A program made the translations under genes and the position numbers. A model generated the notes under the pieces. The model did no database searches and was not told the origin of the DNA. It worked only from the letters and a program-made list of their open reading frames with translations. A stretch of DNA of 64,000 nt, from the NCBI GenBank assembly GCA_004764695.1, contig SMSO01000005.1, forward strand, positions 1,197,501 to 1,261,500, in the 5' to 3' direction. Source of the stretch: Schizochytrium sp. TIO01. Lineage: Eukaryota > Sar > Bigyra > Thraustochytrida > Thraustochytriidae. Of this stretch, positions 21,801-34,343 are shown one piece after another (positions within the stretch are counted from its first letter, which is position 1; every line of letters begins with the position of its first letter).

Positions 21801-24800
21801 ATTTTGCACGTCAAGGCTAGTAGTACGACTGGAGAAGTTCAGGTTAAGCTTCATATGCAGCTCTGGTTTCTGACTATCTATAAAATTCTGAATAGTCACA
21901 GTCTTCGCAGTACCAGGGTCGCCAATAAAGAGGACAGGCTTTTCAACAATCTTTGTCAGGCGCAACAATTGAGTATATAACACATTCTCTTTGGTGGGGA
22001 CCATGATGCGATTAAACTCAAATGGTACAGGCTGCTGGTATTCAGGAACGCGAGCTTCCCATTTTTCCCAACGACTTTGGGTCGTGTCGTAAAAGTAGTC
22101 AAACAGCTTCTCGGGTAGCGCAGTAGTAGAACAACTAAGCACCACGCTTGCAAAACGATCTCTTGAGTCAAATAAGAGCTGCCCACCGATGGCCCACACA
22201 ACTCCAAAAACAAAGAGGCCTTCGATATCGATATCACTAAGTTGCTTTGCATTCTGTGAGTCATCCGGCGCAGCCGCACCTTCACCCTCTTCCCCATCTT
22301 TTTCACTATCTTCGCCCTTGAGACCACCATTGTGAATCATTGCATCCATTAATGCACACAGCTGCTTAACCATGCTCAAATTAGTCACTGGAACAACCTG
22401 GGTAGGTCGCTCAACGATCTCTTCCTCTAGTACACCTTCAAGTACAAAGTCAATACACTTGGGAACGTAAGAATCAAAAAGCTCAAGAAGAAGACCTTGA
22501 AGATGAGCGCGAGCATCTGCTGTTTCAGTATCAAGCTCAGTTTCATCTATTGTGTTTCCACCTTGCTCATCATCATCCCCACCTCGGCGATCGCGCGTAC
22601 GAACCCAACGTTCATAGTACGGCCTATATCCTAAGTTCTTGGGATCAACGTAGACCATACCACATCGGGAAATGGTAGCTGGACTCGCATACTGTAAATC
22701 GTAGGTTTCCATGATGAGCTTTGCATAAGGTTGTAAACGGATACGCTCACCATTGGGCAAAGTAAGCAATCTATTATCGTCCATGACAGAATTCATGTTC
22801 TCAATCCAAAGGGCATCTACATCACCATCAAAGATGAGCCAGCGAATTTCATTCTCGCGGCCTGGTGGAAGAGGGTCGTTCATGGAACGGAACAAATTAC
22901 TCAAAACACCATCAGTCCAGTCACGAGTAATCGGGTCAAGCTCACCATAAAGCTCTGGCAAGGTCTGCGCTTTGGGGTTAAGCACGAACATCTTGATACT
23001 CTGGTCAAATGAAACACCTTGCGCGTTCTGCAAGCACTTCAGCACGACAGACTTTCCACCACCTGTTGGGCCAACAATCATACATGTGTGCCGAGTAAGC
23101 ATTGTCTCATACATCTGGATCGTCTTATCAACTTGCAGTTGAAAGGTCTCCTCGTCTGATGGCCTAAAGTTGTTTTTCTCCAAGTAGCCCTCAATTTCCA
23201 CCTTAAGAGCTTCAAAAGCCACACGAGGGCAGTCGAGACCAGGGAAGAGATCCGTAATGAGACCTCGGAAAAGAGGGACATCATCAAAGACAAACTTGGG
23301 CATGTTGGAATCACGCAAAGCACGCATGAGCACAAGATCCTCTGGCATCTCAGCATACTGGCGCTTTAGACCACCAGCCATAACAAGCACTGATTTGAGA
23401 GCACGCAAACCGAAATCGTAGTGATATTGTTTTGAAAGCTGTCCTTTGGCCAAAGCATAAAGTGTTGTCATCTTCTTAGCAAGGGCTCTAGCAAGACCAA
23501 AACCTTCTGAGAAGAGCATAATTTCACAAATCTGCAATAGATCAGGTACAATCATAGTTACAGGACGGAAAAGAGCCTTCAAGTTATCTGGAAGTTCCGT
23601 GCGACCAGCATATCCAGGATTCATGGTCACGAAAACACCGATCTTTTTGTCAAGACGAATCTCAGAACCAAGACCAATATCGACCTTTTTACGACCAGCC
23701 TTGAGACCACCTTGAATAGCCTGGAGCTGAGCAGATACCACAGAAAGTACCTCAATGTTGATACGATTAAATTCATCAAAGCAACCCCAAGCACCAATTT
23801 GGGCTAAACCAGAGAAAATTGATCCCATAGCCTTCCAATCCAAACCCTCACCGCTGTAATGTTAGAGCGTAAACGGATAGTAAGCGTACCGCGTTAGTTC
23901 ATCTTTCCTTATTTGCACTTGTACCTAAATTTAACATCTAACTCTGTCCATGATCATTACGCTGGGAGAGTAATACACTTACCAATTAATGACAAAGCAT
24001 GGCAATGCCATACCTTTTGCTAAATCCTTCACAGTCTCTGTCTTACCAGTACCTGCAGGTCCTGCAGGCGCAGTGCCTAGGTTGAATGTATGAGCTTGAG
24101 TGATAGTCATATAACAGCGATCTGTTAAAGGCGTGATCACTAGTCGACCATTGAGACCCATAAATTCATAACCGTAGTCAAAGGAACCAGTGCATTGTCG
24201 AATGACAACGTCATCCTTAATCTGATCCCAATAGAAACGAAGCTGAGACTCCCAAGCAAATTCACGCTCATCAAGAATTGAATCTCGAACGAATTTATCA
24301 ACAATATCACGGGCATGCACATCAATAATAAGCAAACTGTTCACCTTTTTGCGCATATGACTAGAGATTTGCTGACGAACCTTATCAACGAGGTCATTGA
24401 GTTGCGAAGTAAGTTTATCAGCAAATTGCTTCATAGCATGCTTGTTGCCATCGCGGACGCGATGGAAAACATCTTCGACCTCCCAAGTCCACCAAATTTG
24501 GGTTCCTAAGAGACCTGTCATACCAATATTATCATCAACCCACTGAACACGATCCTGCTTTGCATAAAAAAAGGTTCCTTCTTTAGAGATTTTCTGAAGA
24601 GACTTACGCATTTCGGTCTCTACAGTGGTCATCCATTGTTCCACAGGTCCTTCTACTGGAGCAGGAGTGGCAAAGCTAAACTCTTCATCTTCACTCGAAC
24701 CCATACCAATTACAGTCTTTGCTCCACGGCCAAATTGGAGATACTTGGTATTATCGAAGAGTTTTAACATGTGTACTTGGATAGAGGTAGGATCAGAGCT

Positions 24801-27800
24801 ACCAAGTACACTAAGTAGCTCATCGTCGGAGATAAAGAAAAAGCGAGGAAAGGAGTTTCTTTTCGTGTCAAGATAGTCACTGAGCGACTTTTGGCATAAA
24901 TCAAGACGCTCACTGAGGGCTCTGAGTGTCTCAATGCGATTCTCAGCATGGCAAGCTTCGACAACATTAGGGTTTTTGGAAGTGCTCACCATAACACCCT
25001 TCCAAGCTTTATCAACTTGATCAAACTTTTTAGCTTCCTCAGGGAGTTGCATACGAATATCCTCTGCGCCAATGAAAATTGACTCCAGATACATCCATTT
25101 GCTCTGTACTTTGAACCAGACATCAATGGTCTCAAGCACATGGTTAAGTTGCTTCTCCCATTTGCGAACTACATCAGCAAATGATACCACAAATCGAGAA
25201 CCCCCCATAGTTTGTAGATTAAGCATATTATCCTCAAGTTCGAGCTTGATGTCATCACATGATTTCAAGACAAAACCCTTGTCAACACCATTCTTCTTGT
25301 ACTTGGCTACACCAAAGCTTGTCTCTTTCCACTTCTCCTCAATATCTTTTAGAGCCTTTTCGATTTTTGCTTCTTGAGTTCCTTCATTGACAATCTCCGC
25401 AATCTCGGCTTCAAAACGTGCCAATTTCATTTCAAAGAGTGCGCCAAGAGTGAAGGTTTTAGGATCCATCTCAAACACAACACCAGTGACCTTCGAGAGT
25501 TTGTCCCAGTGTCGTTTCTTCATGGCATCGTTTTTCAAACTCTGAATAAGAGGAATTGAATCTCGGAAGCGAACAATTGCTTCCTCAACAGCGTCATAGG
25601 TAGGCATAGCACGCAGTTCTTTCGGGAGCTTGCGGAAGCTTCTTTTCCAAGGCCTCCGCACCCTTCAGCAATGCATGTACGTCTAGTTCACTCCACAACA
25701 TGCTCGACATTTCAGCCTCAAATTGTTTCAGCTCAGAGTACAGGCTGTAGATATGTTGTAGTTTGCCTAGCTCAGTCTTGACCTGGTTTAGCTCAGGATA
25801 TGATGTAATGTCAAGATTAAACAGCTTTTGTGCATTGACAATTTGCTCGCGTTCACGAAACATGTGCCCAAGCTTCTCAACATAGTGCTCAACAAGCTCA
25901 ACGCCCTCGTCAAGCTCGCCGTCTCCACTAGATTTCTTGCCTGGACCGGTTGCCTCAAAGGTTCTCTTTAAGTTGTGAACAGTTGTGACAAAATCCTCAG
26001 CTGAATGTTGTGTTACTTTGCGAAACTCTTCTTTTACTGTATCCATTCTGAGATCCTTTGTTTTAGAATCAAGTACAAGCTGGCGCCATGCTTCATCTAG
26101 TGAGCGTGACGTTAGAAATGCATTCTCGCCTTCTTCGATACGCTCTTTGGCCGTTTGCACATCATTTCCAGGGTTCTTTGGTGATGTTGGCACTGCTGAC
26201 AGAGCAGGCTCGTCCGTATCAACAATAAGCCTGTCTGGGACAAGGTTGAACTTTGTAAGCGTTCTGAAACCTTCCATAATGTCTGCGATTTCGAGTTCCT
26301 TCACCATTGTCTTTTCATTTACTGATGTAATTACATGCAGCACGTGCTTGAGCTCCTCAAGATCTTGGGGGTCAGAGTCAAGCACCTTTCGACATTCGGT
26401 AATTTCTTCATTCAAAGCATCGAGGCGACCCTTTGCAATTTCATAAAGGACCATTCCATATTCTATTGTCCATTCCTGTGCACGAGCTGCGAGGCCAGCT
26501 TGCACGGCATAGCAATCGATACGAAGGAAGTCAATGTCTTTGCGCGATGTTTGCCCACGAACTGTATCAGAAAGCTTATCATAAATAGCAATGCGATTAT
26601 CGAAGAACACAGAAGAAGGTTTCTTATCGCGCAGACGCCCTAGTTGGTCTTTTCGTTTTGCATCCCATAATCCATATACCTCATCATAGCGTTGCCAAGT
26701 ATCGAGGTATCTTCGCACAGTTGTGAAGGTTCTCTGAAAGCTATGGTTGAGTTCAAGCATGAGTTTGATTACATGGGGATTCTTTGAAACGTCCTGATAG
26801 AAGCTAAACACAATTGGATCCTCATCCTCGCTAATGATTACAGGCTCGCACTCTTTACACGTGCCACGCATCCATCGGTGGAAACTTTTTGAGCTCTCCA
26901 CAATACTCCTTACAATGCGACTAACATACTTGTAAATATCTGTGAGGGCCGGGGAAACGCTTACATCACTCCCGTTAAGAGTAGCTTGAACGCGGCACAA
27001 AGGTGGACGCATATTTTTTGATCCACCAAGGCCAATGTTACTTTCCTCAGTAGCTGCTTGAGCCGTTACACCACTGTCACGATCGAGACTTAACAAAACC
27101 TCGAACGACGCAATAGCTCGGATGACCATTTTTGTGATCGCATTGTACATACGCTTCTCCCAAAAGTTGTAAAATTCTGCTAAAACAGGACTAGCACCTG
27201 TATTTGAAGAAGCTACTATTTCTTCAACCTTCACTAACAAAGGTCCAATCGATTGATACTTACGAACAAGCGAAGCCACCTTTTCTTGGAGAGATTTCTC
27301 GAGCGTCTCATATAGAACAGATATTTCCATAGTACCATCGGCAGCCTGGGCACTAGAGCTTGCCACAACCTTAGCAGCACTGCTACGGCCTAGACGATCA
27401 GCGAATTGATGTACGTCAACAAGTGCTGCACTTTCGATGCTTTCGATAACCTCCTCAATCATAGATGAGCTTTTGTGAATCTGACCAATCACACTCTGAA
27501 ATTCATTGATTGCTTTCGTGCATCTCTCAATGAGGGTAGGAATATGTAAGGAACACCAGTTGCATGGGTCAAAGCCTTGACGTAGTTCTGCTTGGAGCTC
27601 TCGGAGGCGAGAAGCGACCAGGCGTCGCTCTACAGGATGCAAGCTGTGGAGGATTGCATGATAGTTGCCCAGCATTTCCTGAAGAGATTGTACATAACCA
27701 TGGTATTTTTCCTCTTGAAGAGCTACATTCAGAGCTGCCTCAGGGACTTTGTAGCCCATACGATCAAGGTACTTCGTCTCTCGGATGAGGCGAAGAAGCT

Positions 27801-30234
27801 CATCACTAAAGTTTACATAGTAAGGTGGATCCGGGAGGCGCATGCCACTAATTCGAGAGTCGGGGTCATAGTCTTCAACATTCTCCCCATCCTGGATAGG
27901 AACGAGTGCAGGTCCCAGGACAGATTGCTGTAGCAGAAGACTAGTAGTGTAGGCCTTCTCTTGCCAGTCGCCATATTTCTGTTTGCAGAACTCCTTGATG
28001 ACCTTTGCAAAACTAATGTACTCAGCCATTACATTTTGCCAGGTCTGGGAACCGTCAAACCAGGATTCCATCTTGCGAAATCGCATAATGGGTCGCTTTG
28101 CACGATAGTAAAGGTGTTGTGCCCAAGCAATGGCTCCAGCGATTGGTGGAAAATTCTTAAAAACTGGAGGAGCAGATACGTTATTCTCAAAGGTAGCCCG
28201 TACTCTTTCAAGCTCCTTGCTGTACTGCAGGAGAATGTCATCGAACTTTTGCATCATTTGTCGGTTAATTGATTCGCGACTCTGGATGTTCTGGAAATTC
28301 TGCAGAAGGTCAAATGCACCTTCAGCTGAGCGGAGCTTTTGGAAAGATGTGTCAATGAATCGTTTGGTCATTTCCTCGATTTCGTCAACTTTGACGCGAA
28401 ACTGAGACATCACCGCATCCCAACTGGTCTTGTAGCGTCTATCAAAAATGTCAAAGGGTACAGACTCGAGAGGATCAATGAGAGCTTCAACACGACGCAT
28501 AACCTCATCAATTCCCTCGGAGTCTCCCGTAACTGCTTTAAGTTCAGGACCAAGAAATTTTTGAAACTGATCGAGAACCATTGCAACTTCGTGTAGGTTT
28601 TCGCATATCTTCGCCATATAGTTGGTTTGTTCGAAAAGACGCTTACGATCGAATTCCCAGCGATGATCAGTGCCGCTTGCTTCGATCTTCTCACGAACAG
28701 TCATGTATGTCTTATACCAGCTTTCAAGTACGGTGGTTGCCTCAGAGATAGATTTGAGAGCTGCTTCAGGAGCGCGCCGGAGAATAGTGCGAATACTAAT
28801 TTCAGTTGCAACTTTGTCAGCGATCTCACCTCCAATTCGTTCCATAAGTGGAACCATTCTCTCGTCAGTGTTGTAATGGCGAGAGATGATCCATACCATT
28901 CGAATTGCGTTCATCATAGAGGGAAGAGTATCGAGGATTGAGCTGAGTGTGCCTGTTGTAATTGCTTTGAAGTGGCGTTCTAGAGTGGACAGGAATTTGA
29001 CATTATCCTTAGCTTCCACATAGAGCTTGGTCAACTCTACAAAGTGAAAGCGAAAAGTAGGAAGCATACTTGCTTCCACTAGTTCGAGTGCTTTCAGCAT
29101 TTGTTGGACTGTTGGGATATTAATCTGTTCATAGAGGGCACTTAGAGCAGCATTACGCTTTTGCCAAAATTCTATCTCAGCCAAGGGCCCCGCTCGCTGG
29201 GGCGTTTTGCGGGTTTCCTGGTCCACTACCTGGGCAACAGCCTTGGACCACTCATCAAGAGCTTCCTCAAGCTGACTTACGGTTTCGTAGTCATCAGCTA
29301 CCGACTCAAGATCAGTGATGACAATGTCAGGGATATAAAGATGTACATCTCCATGAACCTGTTGAAGAGCGTGCTCAATCTGTGACTCGAACTTCTGCAT
29401 GTTTGAGCGCAGCTCACGGCTAAGGGAGCTTGAAGCCAAGCTCTCAACAGCACGATTCTGCTTAACTTTATTCCGCGATTTAGTGCGATTATCGGAGCCT
29501 TTCGTCTCAGACTCAAGTTCACGGTCTAGGTCCGGTGAGTCGGGTCCATCAGCGTCACTCCAATCGCCCCTGTTTCCACCACGAGTCGTCTCATCACGCT
29601 CCGGGCGATTTGACGGCGACCGAGGGCCATCATCTAGACCAGATCCGCCCTGAGAGCCTGCAAGATCAAGTAAAGGAATATACACTTCGCGCAGGATATC
29701 ACTGAGATCGCCGAGAGGGTCACCTGTGAGAACACCAAATTCAATTTGCGCACCATCCTGGCAATTGGTGACTGGGCCGTTGATTGTTTTGCAGAGGTAA
29801 ACTTGCCTCCGTCCAGCAAGCCCTGTGCCAGGCACCACGCCAGGCAGCAAGACATCATGGCGAAGGGTGAGCTCGCCGTCTTCGTCTTCCATGATCGCGC
29901 GTTGACCCCGGCCCCCGTGGCCAAGGCCAAATTTGTCTCCAGCTTTGCGTCCGAGACTTGGACCACGTTGGTCATTTGTTGAGGGTTTAAGCCCATTTCC
30001 GTCTTGCATCTGAGCGAGTTCATCTTCATCTTCGTCATCTTCGCCTCCCTCCAGAATGAAGACAAAACAACTCTCGCATGGCGCGTCAGAAAGGAAATCC
30101 ATGAGGTCTTCAGCGCCCCCGCCTTCATTCCAATCGTTGTAAATGTTTTCGTCAATGTCAAGGCCAGTGCAGACCGTCTTCTGCACCCATGCCTTCATTC
30201 GGGTGCCATCGTCTTCTTCATCCAGATGCGCCAT
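15840..30234 (-). CDS. Axonemal inner-arm dynein heavy chain, DNAH10 / I1-alpha type
   Basis: About 4,754 residues as join(30234..23983, 23853..15840) with one base skipped near 25645. The N-terminal tail (~1–1,500) has an acidic start and a Gly/Asp-rich loop. The linker contains FRKLPKELRAMPTYDAV. AAA1 has GPAGTGKT at ~2060, then CGEGLDWKAMGSIFSGLAQ across the intron; AAA2 GPTGGGKS ~2350; AAA3 GDPGTAKT ~2730; AAA4 GVGGSGKQS ~3085. Then stalk coiled coils with a microtubule-binding tip, AAA5–6 (WNGEGLPGDDHSIQNGILTT) and a full C-terminal domain ending in GVSLSLNIDS. FRPVTMIVPDLLQICEIML and QYHYDFGLRALKSVLVMAG match what I recall of DNAH10, the 1-alpha chain of two-headed dynein f/I1. It moves axonemal microtubules using ATP and regulates bend form. 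Start: ATG 30234, preceded by no in-frame ATG. Confidence 0.93.
23854..23982 (-). other. Intron in dynein heavy chain gene (129 nt, GT–AG)
   Basis: Donor G|GTAAGT and acceptor TTACAG|CGG on the minus strand. Splicing restores FVINCGEGLDWKAMG, the expected sequence just after the AAA1 P-loop. Without splicing a stop (TAA) follows at the donor. It is phase 2: the TGC codon is split after TG. Confidence 0.93.
25643..25646 (-). other. Apparent frame jump in dynein gene (A4 on coding strand)
   Basis: The upstream frame continues to a TGA at 25594 through a sequence unlike dynein, whereas the downstream frame reads RKLPKELRAMPTYDAVEE, a conserved dynein linker signature. Skipping one base at or next to this AAAA run joins LLKGAEALE to FRKLPKEL. 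No intron of plausible size fits. The homology places the change well before the upstream frame's stop. Confidence 0.7.
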
Positions 30235-31448
30235 CTTCGCAAGGTTCCAAAGACTTCGAGCTCAGGCTCCGAAAGCCCGAATACAGCTGTTTTTGACAGT
30301 AGCAGAAGTCGAGCAGCTCTACAGCTACCTCGGAGCGTTATAACTCACAACGTTTTTAGCCTTTTCTAAATCGCCGTCGCAGCCACCAGCAGAGCTGTAG
30401 TCCGCGGTGGCTTCGAGGTCTGCCAGAACTTCGCGACCTTCGACGGCGAGGTGATTGCCTAGCGGCACCAGCTCCGCCTCGAGCTTGCCTCGGAACTATG
30501 CGAGTCAACTTTGCTTCTATTCTACTTCCCTCCAATTCTCGCGCGCCGTTTTGGTCCTCATTTGCATTCATTTAATCATCTAACTCATACGCTCTCACTT
30601 TTGCGTTTCGCCTAAATAACTCATATCACACTCGTAATAGGGCCGTTAGACCTTTAAATGGCACACATCACTCATTGGACCTTTAAAAGCGTTACCTTTA
30701 GTCCAGTACCCAGAAAAAAACCCACTTGCGGGCGCTTTTGCGGAGCCCGAAGCGGAATCCATGGAAATTGAGGCTCTTCGTTCACCGAAAATCATGTCAT
30801 ATTGCAAATTGCTCGCCTGTCATCCAGGTTCCTACATGGCTTCCGAACTTGAGTATTCCCTCGCAAGTGTTCTCTGGAATGCCACCCCAAAAGAACAGCC
30901 AAGAACATACCTTACACGAGCTCTTTATGCCATTCACTAGGGAGGGGCCTCTTAGCACTTACTTTATCTAACTATTAATGGCCTTCTCGTGTGGGTTGTT
31001 CTGTTCTCTCACCCGTTCTTTTAGAGTATCAGTTCATTATTTGTTCTGTTCTTTAAATGTTCTTTAAACGTTCTAATATGTTCCGTTCTGTTCTAGCTCG
31101 GAGTGATAATAAAATTCGTACGAAAGTCTCGAAGAACTCCTTTTCTCATTGCTAATTACAGATAGAATGATAGTATTGCTAGTTGATTGGGCGGGGCAAT
31201 GGTGGCGCAGCGAATGATGGAGGGATGTGCCCAGACCTTGAACGGGAACTCGGGCTGGGACTAGTGCGACTAGGTTTGAGCCTGTTGCCAGGGCTGGCAG
31301 AGGCTGTTTCTTGTTAGTCTGTATACAAGGTGAACTGCGTCTATTTGTGTCTGCCAGAAGACGAGATCCTCCGATCAAGCTGCTCTTGCTGTGATCTTGA
31401 CAGGAGATAAATACATATTGAGAAAGGCCCGCTGCAGAGTTAGCAATC
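30235..31448. other. Divergent intergenic region between dynein and Zim17 genes
   Basis: 1.2 kb expected to contain both promoters. A GTTCT-rich block (30998–31095) lies on the Zim17 side. The pair GACCTTTAAA is repeated at about 30650 and 30680. No extra gene was seen. Confidence 0.5.
30998..31095 (+). promoter_or_regulatory. Cluster of GTTCT pentamers upstream of Zim17 gene
   Basis: About nine GTTCT (plus one GTTCC) occur in 98 bases, several in exact 5-bp tandem (GTTCTGTTCT). The spacing recalls heat-shock elements, but the alternating GAA partner is missing, so factor binding is only a possibility. It lies about 350 bp upstream of the ATG of an Hsp70 escort protein. Confidence 0.3.
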
Positions 31449-32057
31449 ATGTTCAAGGCGTCTTCTAGGTTGGCAGTCAATGCCAAATTTGGCTTGCAAA
31501 GTTTGGCAAATAATGTGCCTGTTTCACAAGTCATGCTCGCGAAAAGTCTGGGGTCTCTCTCGATTCGCTCTTTGAGTTCTTCAACGACTGATGATAAAAA
31601 GGACGTACCAGCAGAGAAGAATAACGATATACCAGCTGGGGAAGTAGGTACATCTGGCTCTGAGCAAGACGCAACGGATGCTCGTTTGAAGTCAATTCTA
31701 GAGAACATTCGCACGCAGCTTGCCAAGCGTTCACAGAGGAGTGGGGAGGGGCGTATGGCAATTGCGTTCACCTGCAACTATGATGGGGAGTGCTCGCAGC
31801 CTGACGAAGACAGCCGACGGGTGGTAAAGCTTATTTCTAAGCACTCTTACGAGAAGGGCGTAGTTTTGGTCAAGTGTCCGTGTGAAAACTTGCACTTGAT
31901 TGCTGACAATCTCGGTTGGTTTGGAGAGGAGCGGAATATTGAGGAGATCCTGCAATCCCGTGGCGAGCAAGTTCAGCACTTACAGGCTGAGGACTTGCTT
32001 GATATTGATCATCACTCGGTTCAAGGAGGGAGTTCTTCGGGAGGCGTTTTGGGTTAA
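31449..32057 (+). CDS. Mitochondrial DNL-type zinc finger protein (Zim17/Tim15/HEP family), unusual Cys spacing
   Basis: 202 residues in one exon. Residues 1–45 form a basic, Ser-rich presequence ([15 protein letters not shown] ... SIRSLSSS) typical of matrix import. Residues ~103–170 are the DNL domain: [13 protein letters not shown], then [31 protein letters not shown]. The DNL signature and [10 protein letters not shown] are intact. Family members keep mitochondrial Hsp70 soluble and assist protein import and Fe-S assembly. The four Cys are C109-x5-C115 and C143-x1-C145, whereas the family normally has two CxxC pairs. Zinc binding may therefore be altered or use a different geometry. The tail (170–202) is acidic then Ser/Gly-rich. 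A long antisense frame over this gene is a shadow. Confidence 0.88.
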   Translation: MFKASSRLAVNAKFGLQSLANNVPVSQVMLAKSLGSLSIRSLSSSTTDDKKDVPAEKNNDIPAGEVGTSGSEQDATDARLKSILENIRTQLAKRSQRSGEGRMAIAFTCNYDGECSQPDEDSRRVVKLISKHSYEKGVVLVKCPCENLHLIADNLGWFGEERNIEEILQSRGEQVQHLQAEDLLDIDHHSVQGGSSSGGVLG

Positions 32058-34280
32058 ATAGATCACTTGCGGTGTGCAAATTTCTTTCGACGTGTGGGAT
32101 ACCGTTTGTTTGTCTAATATTTCTCAAAGCCTAGGCTTGCCTTTTAAAGTTAATAGGTTTAGGCGAGAACAACTAAAAATCTCTTTGGCTAAGAGCTCCA
32201 TTGTATTTTCTTGTTGCAAAATTGCTCCTGAGTCAGTGTCTACAATAGTTAGTTTTTTGTGTGTGTGAATGTGGCAACCAAATTAATGCTATGCATAGAA
32301 AGAATGCAGAGCCTATATAAAATTATCGGCAAATTAATGACTACCATGTCAAAAATTAGTTCATGAGGTCGGTCAGTGCCTTGTTTGCCAGTTTGAAGTA
32401 TTTCCACCTTCGCAAAAAATTATATAATCATATATTGTCTGTCAAACTACACACCGCCTTAAATTCACCCCCCCCCCAAAAAAACCATTATTTTGCCAAA
32501 TTTGGGAGTTTTAGATTCCTAGTCATATGTGTGACAACTTCAGCAGAATAAAATATAAAATCTCAATTTGCAATGCTGGTCGGTGCACAACCAAACAAAT
32601 GCTTGTTTTCACTTGAACAGATATGCATTTGCTCACGTGTCTGTGATTCTAAGCCTTACTGGATGATTAACCACGAAGCTATCTTAGACGTAGCTAGTAC
32701 CCGGTTGTTTGTGCTGATGACAAACCTGAACTTTTCTTCGGAAAAAAGAAAAGAAAAAGAAGAGGAGACCCCAGCAGACTCGTATATTTTCCATTTTATA
32801 TTTGTCGACGAATTCATTATTATTGCGCAGCAAATAGTCGCAGTCAGTCTTTAAATCAACTCAAACTTGAGGTATCCAGGGAAGGATTTTCACTGAAGTG
32901 ATAATATATCCCTACTATAATATTCTGAAAAAACCCAACCTAGTCAATCACGGTAGGACCTTGGTAGCCCCCAATTTAGTACTAAGTACAATAAACTAAA
33001 TTGCTATATCGAGCACCCATTCACAGATTTAAATTGATACGCTGCGCGCATGAGAAGGGTGAGGTGCCAATCCAACCCCGTTTACTACTTTATGAACGGA
33101 TAGATAACGTTAATAGTACCAGTTGGAATGAATCGATCCAATTTTATCACAGGGTAAATTAATTAGAGCTTCATTCTTGCTGAACAACGAGAACTCCAGC
33201 CAGTTGACGCCAAGAGATCGAGCATCTTCAAATAAATATAATTGAGTTTGTTATCTTAGCTTTTGCCAAAGCACTCAGCCTCAAGTCAGTGAGGTTCGAG
33301 CAAATATCTGAAGGATTTTTCAAGGTAGTGTACTGACGTGACGTTCTTTCTTAGTTTTTAAAAAACCTGTGAGCCTTCTGCTGGATTACTGACTATAGTA
33401 AATTGCTCTATTGTCAGGAGCCATCTGGTTCTGCGCAATAGTACCTACTTAACTCAACACTCGAGAACTCTATATACAAAGCAAAAAGCCATTGGGAGCC
33501 TAGGTACTATGATTGTTGTTTTTGGAGCCAAGCATCATCATAAAGTCGGTATTAGTAGTCGAATGGATAATACTAGTGACGTCCTACTCAAGATTTTCTG
33601 GATGTTGAGATAATAACATGACTGAATACGAACTTTCAACAAAATGGTTAGAGTCATTGGGCCGGCTAGCCAAAAGTCCACTCTCTCGTTTTATTTACAA
33701 CTTCCTCAAATAGAAAACATTTTTTTCTTTTCCAAAAACACTTTTCTTTGAAAAAAAATTGAGAAGACGAATAATATCTGGTAGAGTCAGATACTAGTTC
33801 TAGCAATGAGTACTTTATGTATGTTGAAGATATCCGCGAGCCCGATAGTTGAAAAAAATTAAGTATTCATAAAGCATACCTTGTGTTCATGACTACCATA
33901 GAAAGCAGCATAAAAGGTGGTTGTCAACATCAGCCAATCTCTGCACATGCATCACAATCTTTGAGATCTAGCCTAAGTTATGATGTTCACCCTTCCTTTA
34001 TTTTCTTCACATTATTATTACTATAGTTATTTCTATTTTAATTTGAAATAAATAAATATAAAGTTTTAGAAAGAAAAAAAGTAAAAATAATCATCATTAT
34101 CTCAAGTCCCCTGCTACCTTTCTCATTGGTCAAAGTTAGAGGGCCAGTGACTCCTTTAATTAATTATTCAATCAGAGTCTGTGGCTGAAATTGTTTTCTT
34201 GACTTTCAATTTTTAGAGGAGAGATCTTGAATTTGTTCAGAAAAGGTAGTCACTTTTTCACACGCGCCAAATGATGTAGG

Positions 34281-34343
34281 GCTGACTGGTTGACTGATTG
34301 ATTGATTGGTTGACTGGCTGACTGGTTTGCTGATTGGTTGATT
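34281..34343. repeat. Degenerate TGAT/TGAC tetranucleotide repeat
   Basis: Repeating GGTTGACTGATTGATTGATT-type units over ~60 bases, with C/T and G/T variation. Confidence 0.75.

Noticed and set aside
25594-25596. Programmed +1 frameshift at the CTA-TGA stop in dynein
   Set aside because: The conserved linker sequence RKLPKELRAMP lies upstream of this stop in the new frame, so the frame must change earlier, near the A4 run.
31073-31777. 234-codon minus-strand open frame over the Zim17 gene
   Set aside because: It overlaps a clear DNL-domain protein on the plus strand and has no recognisable pattern.
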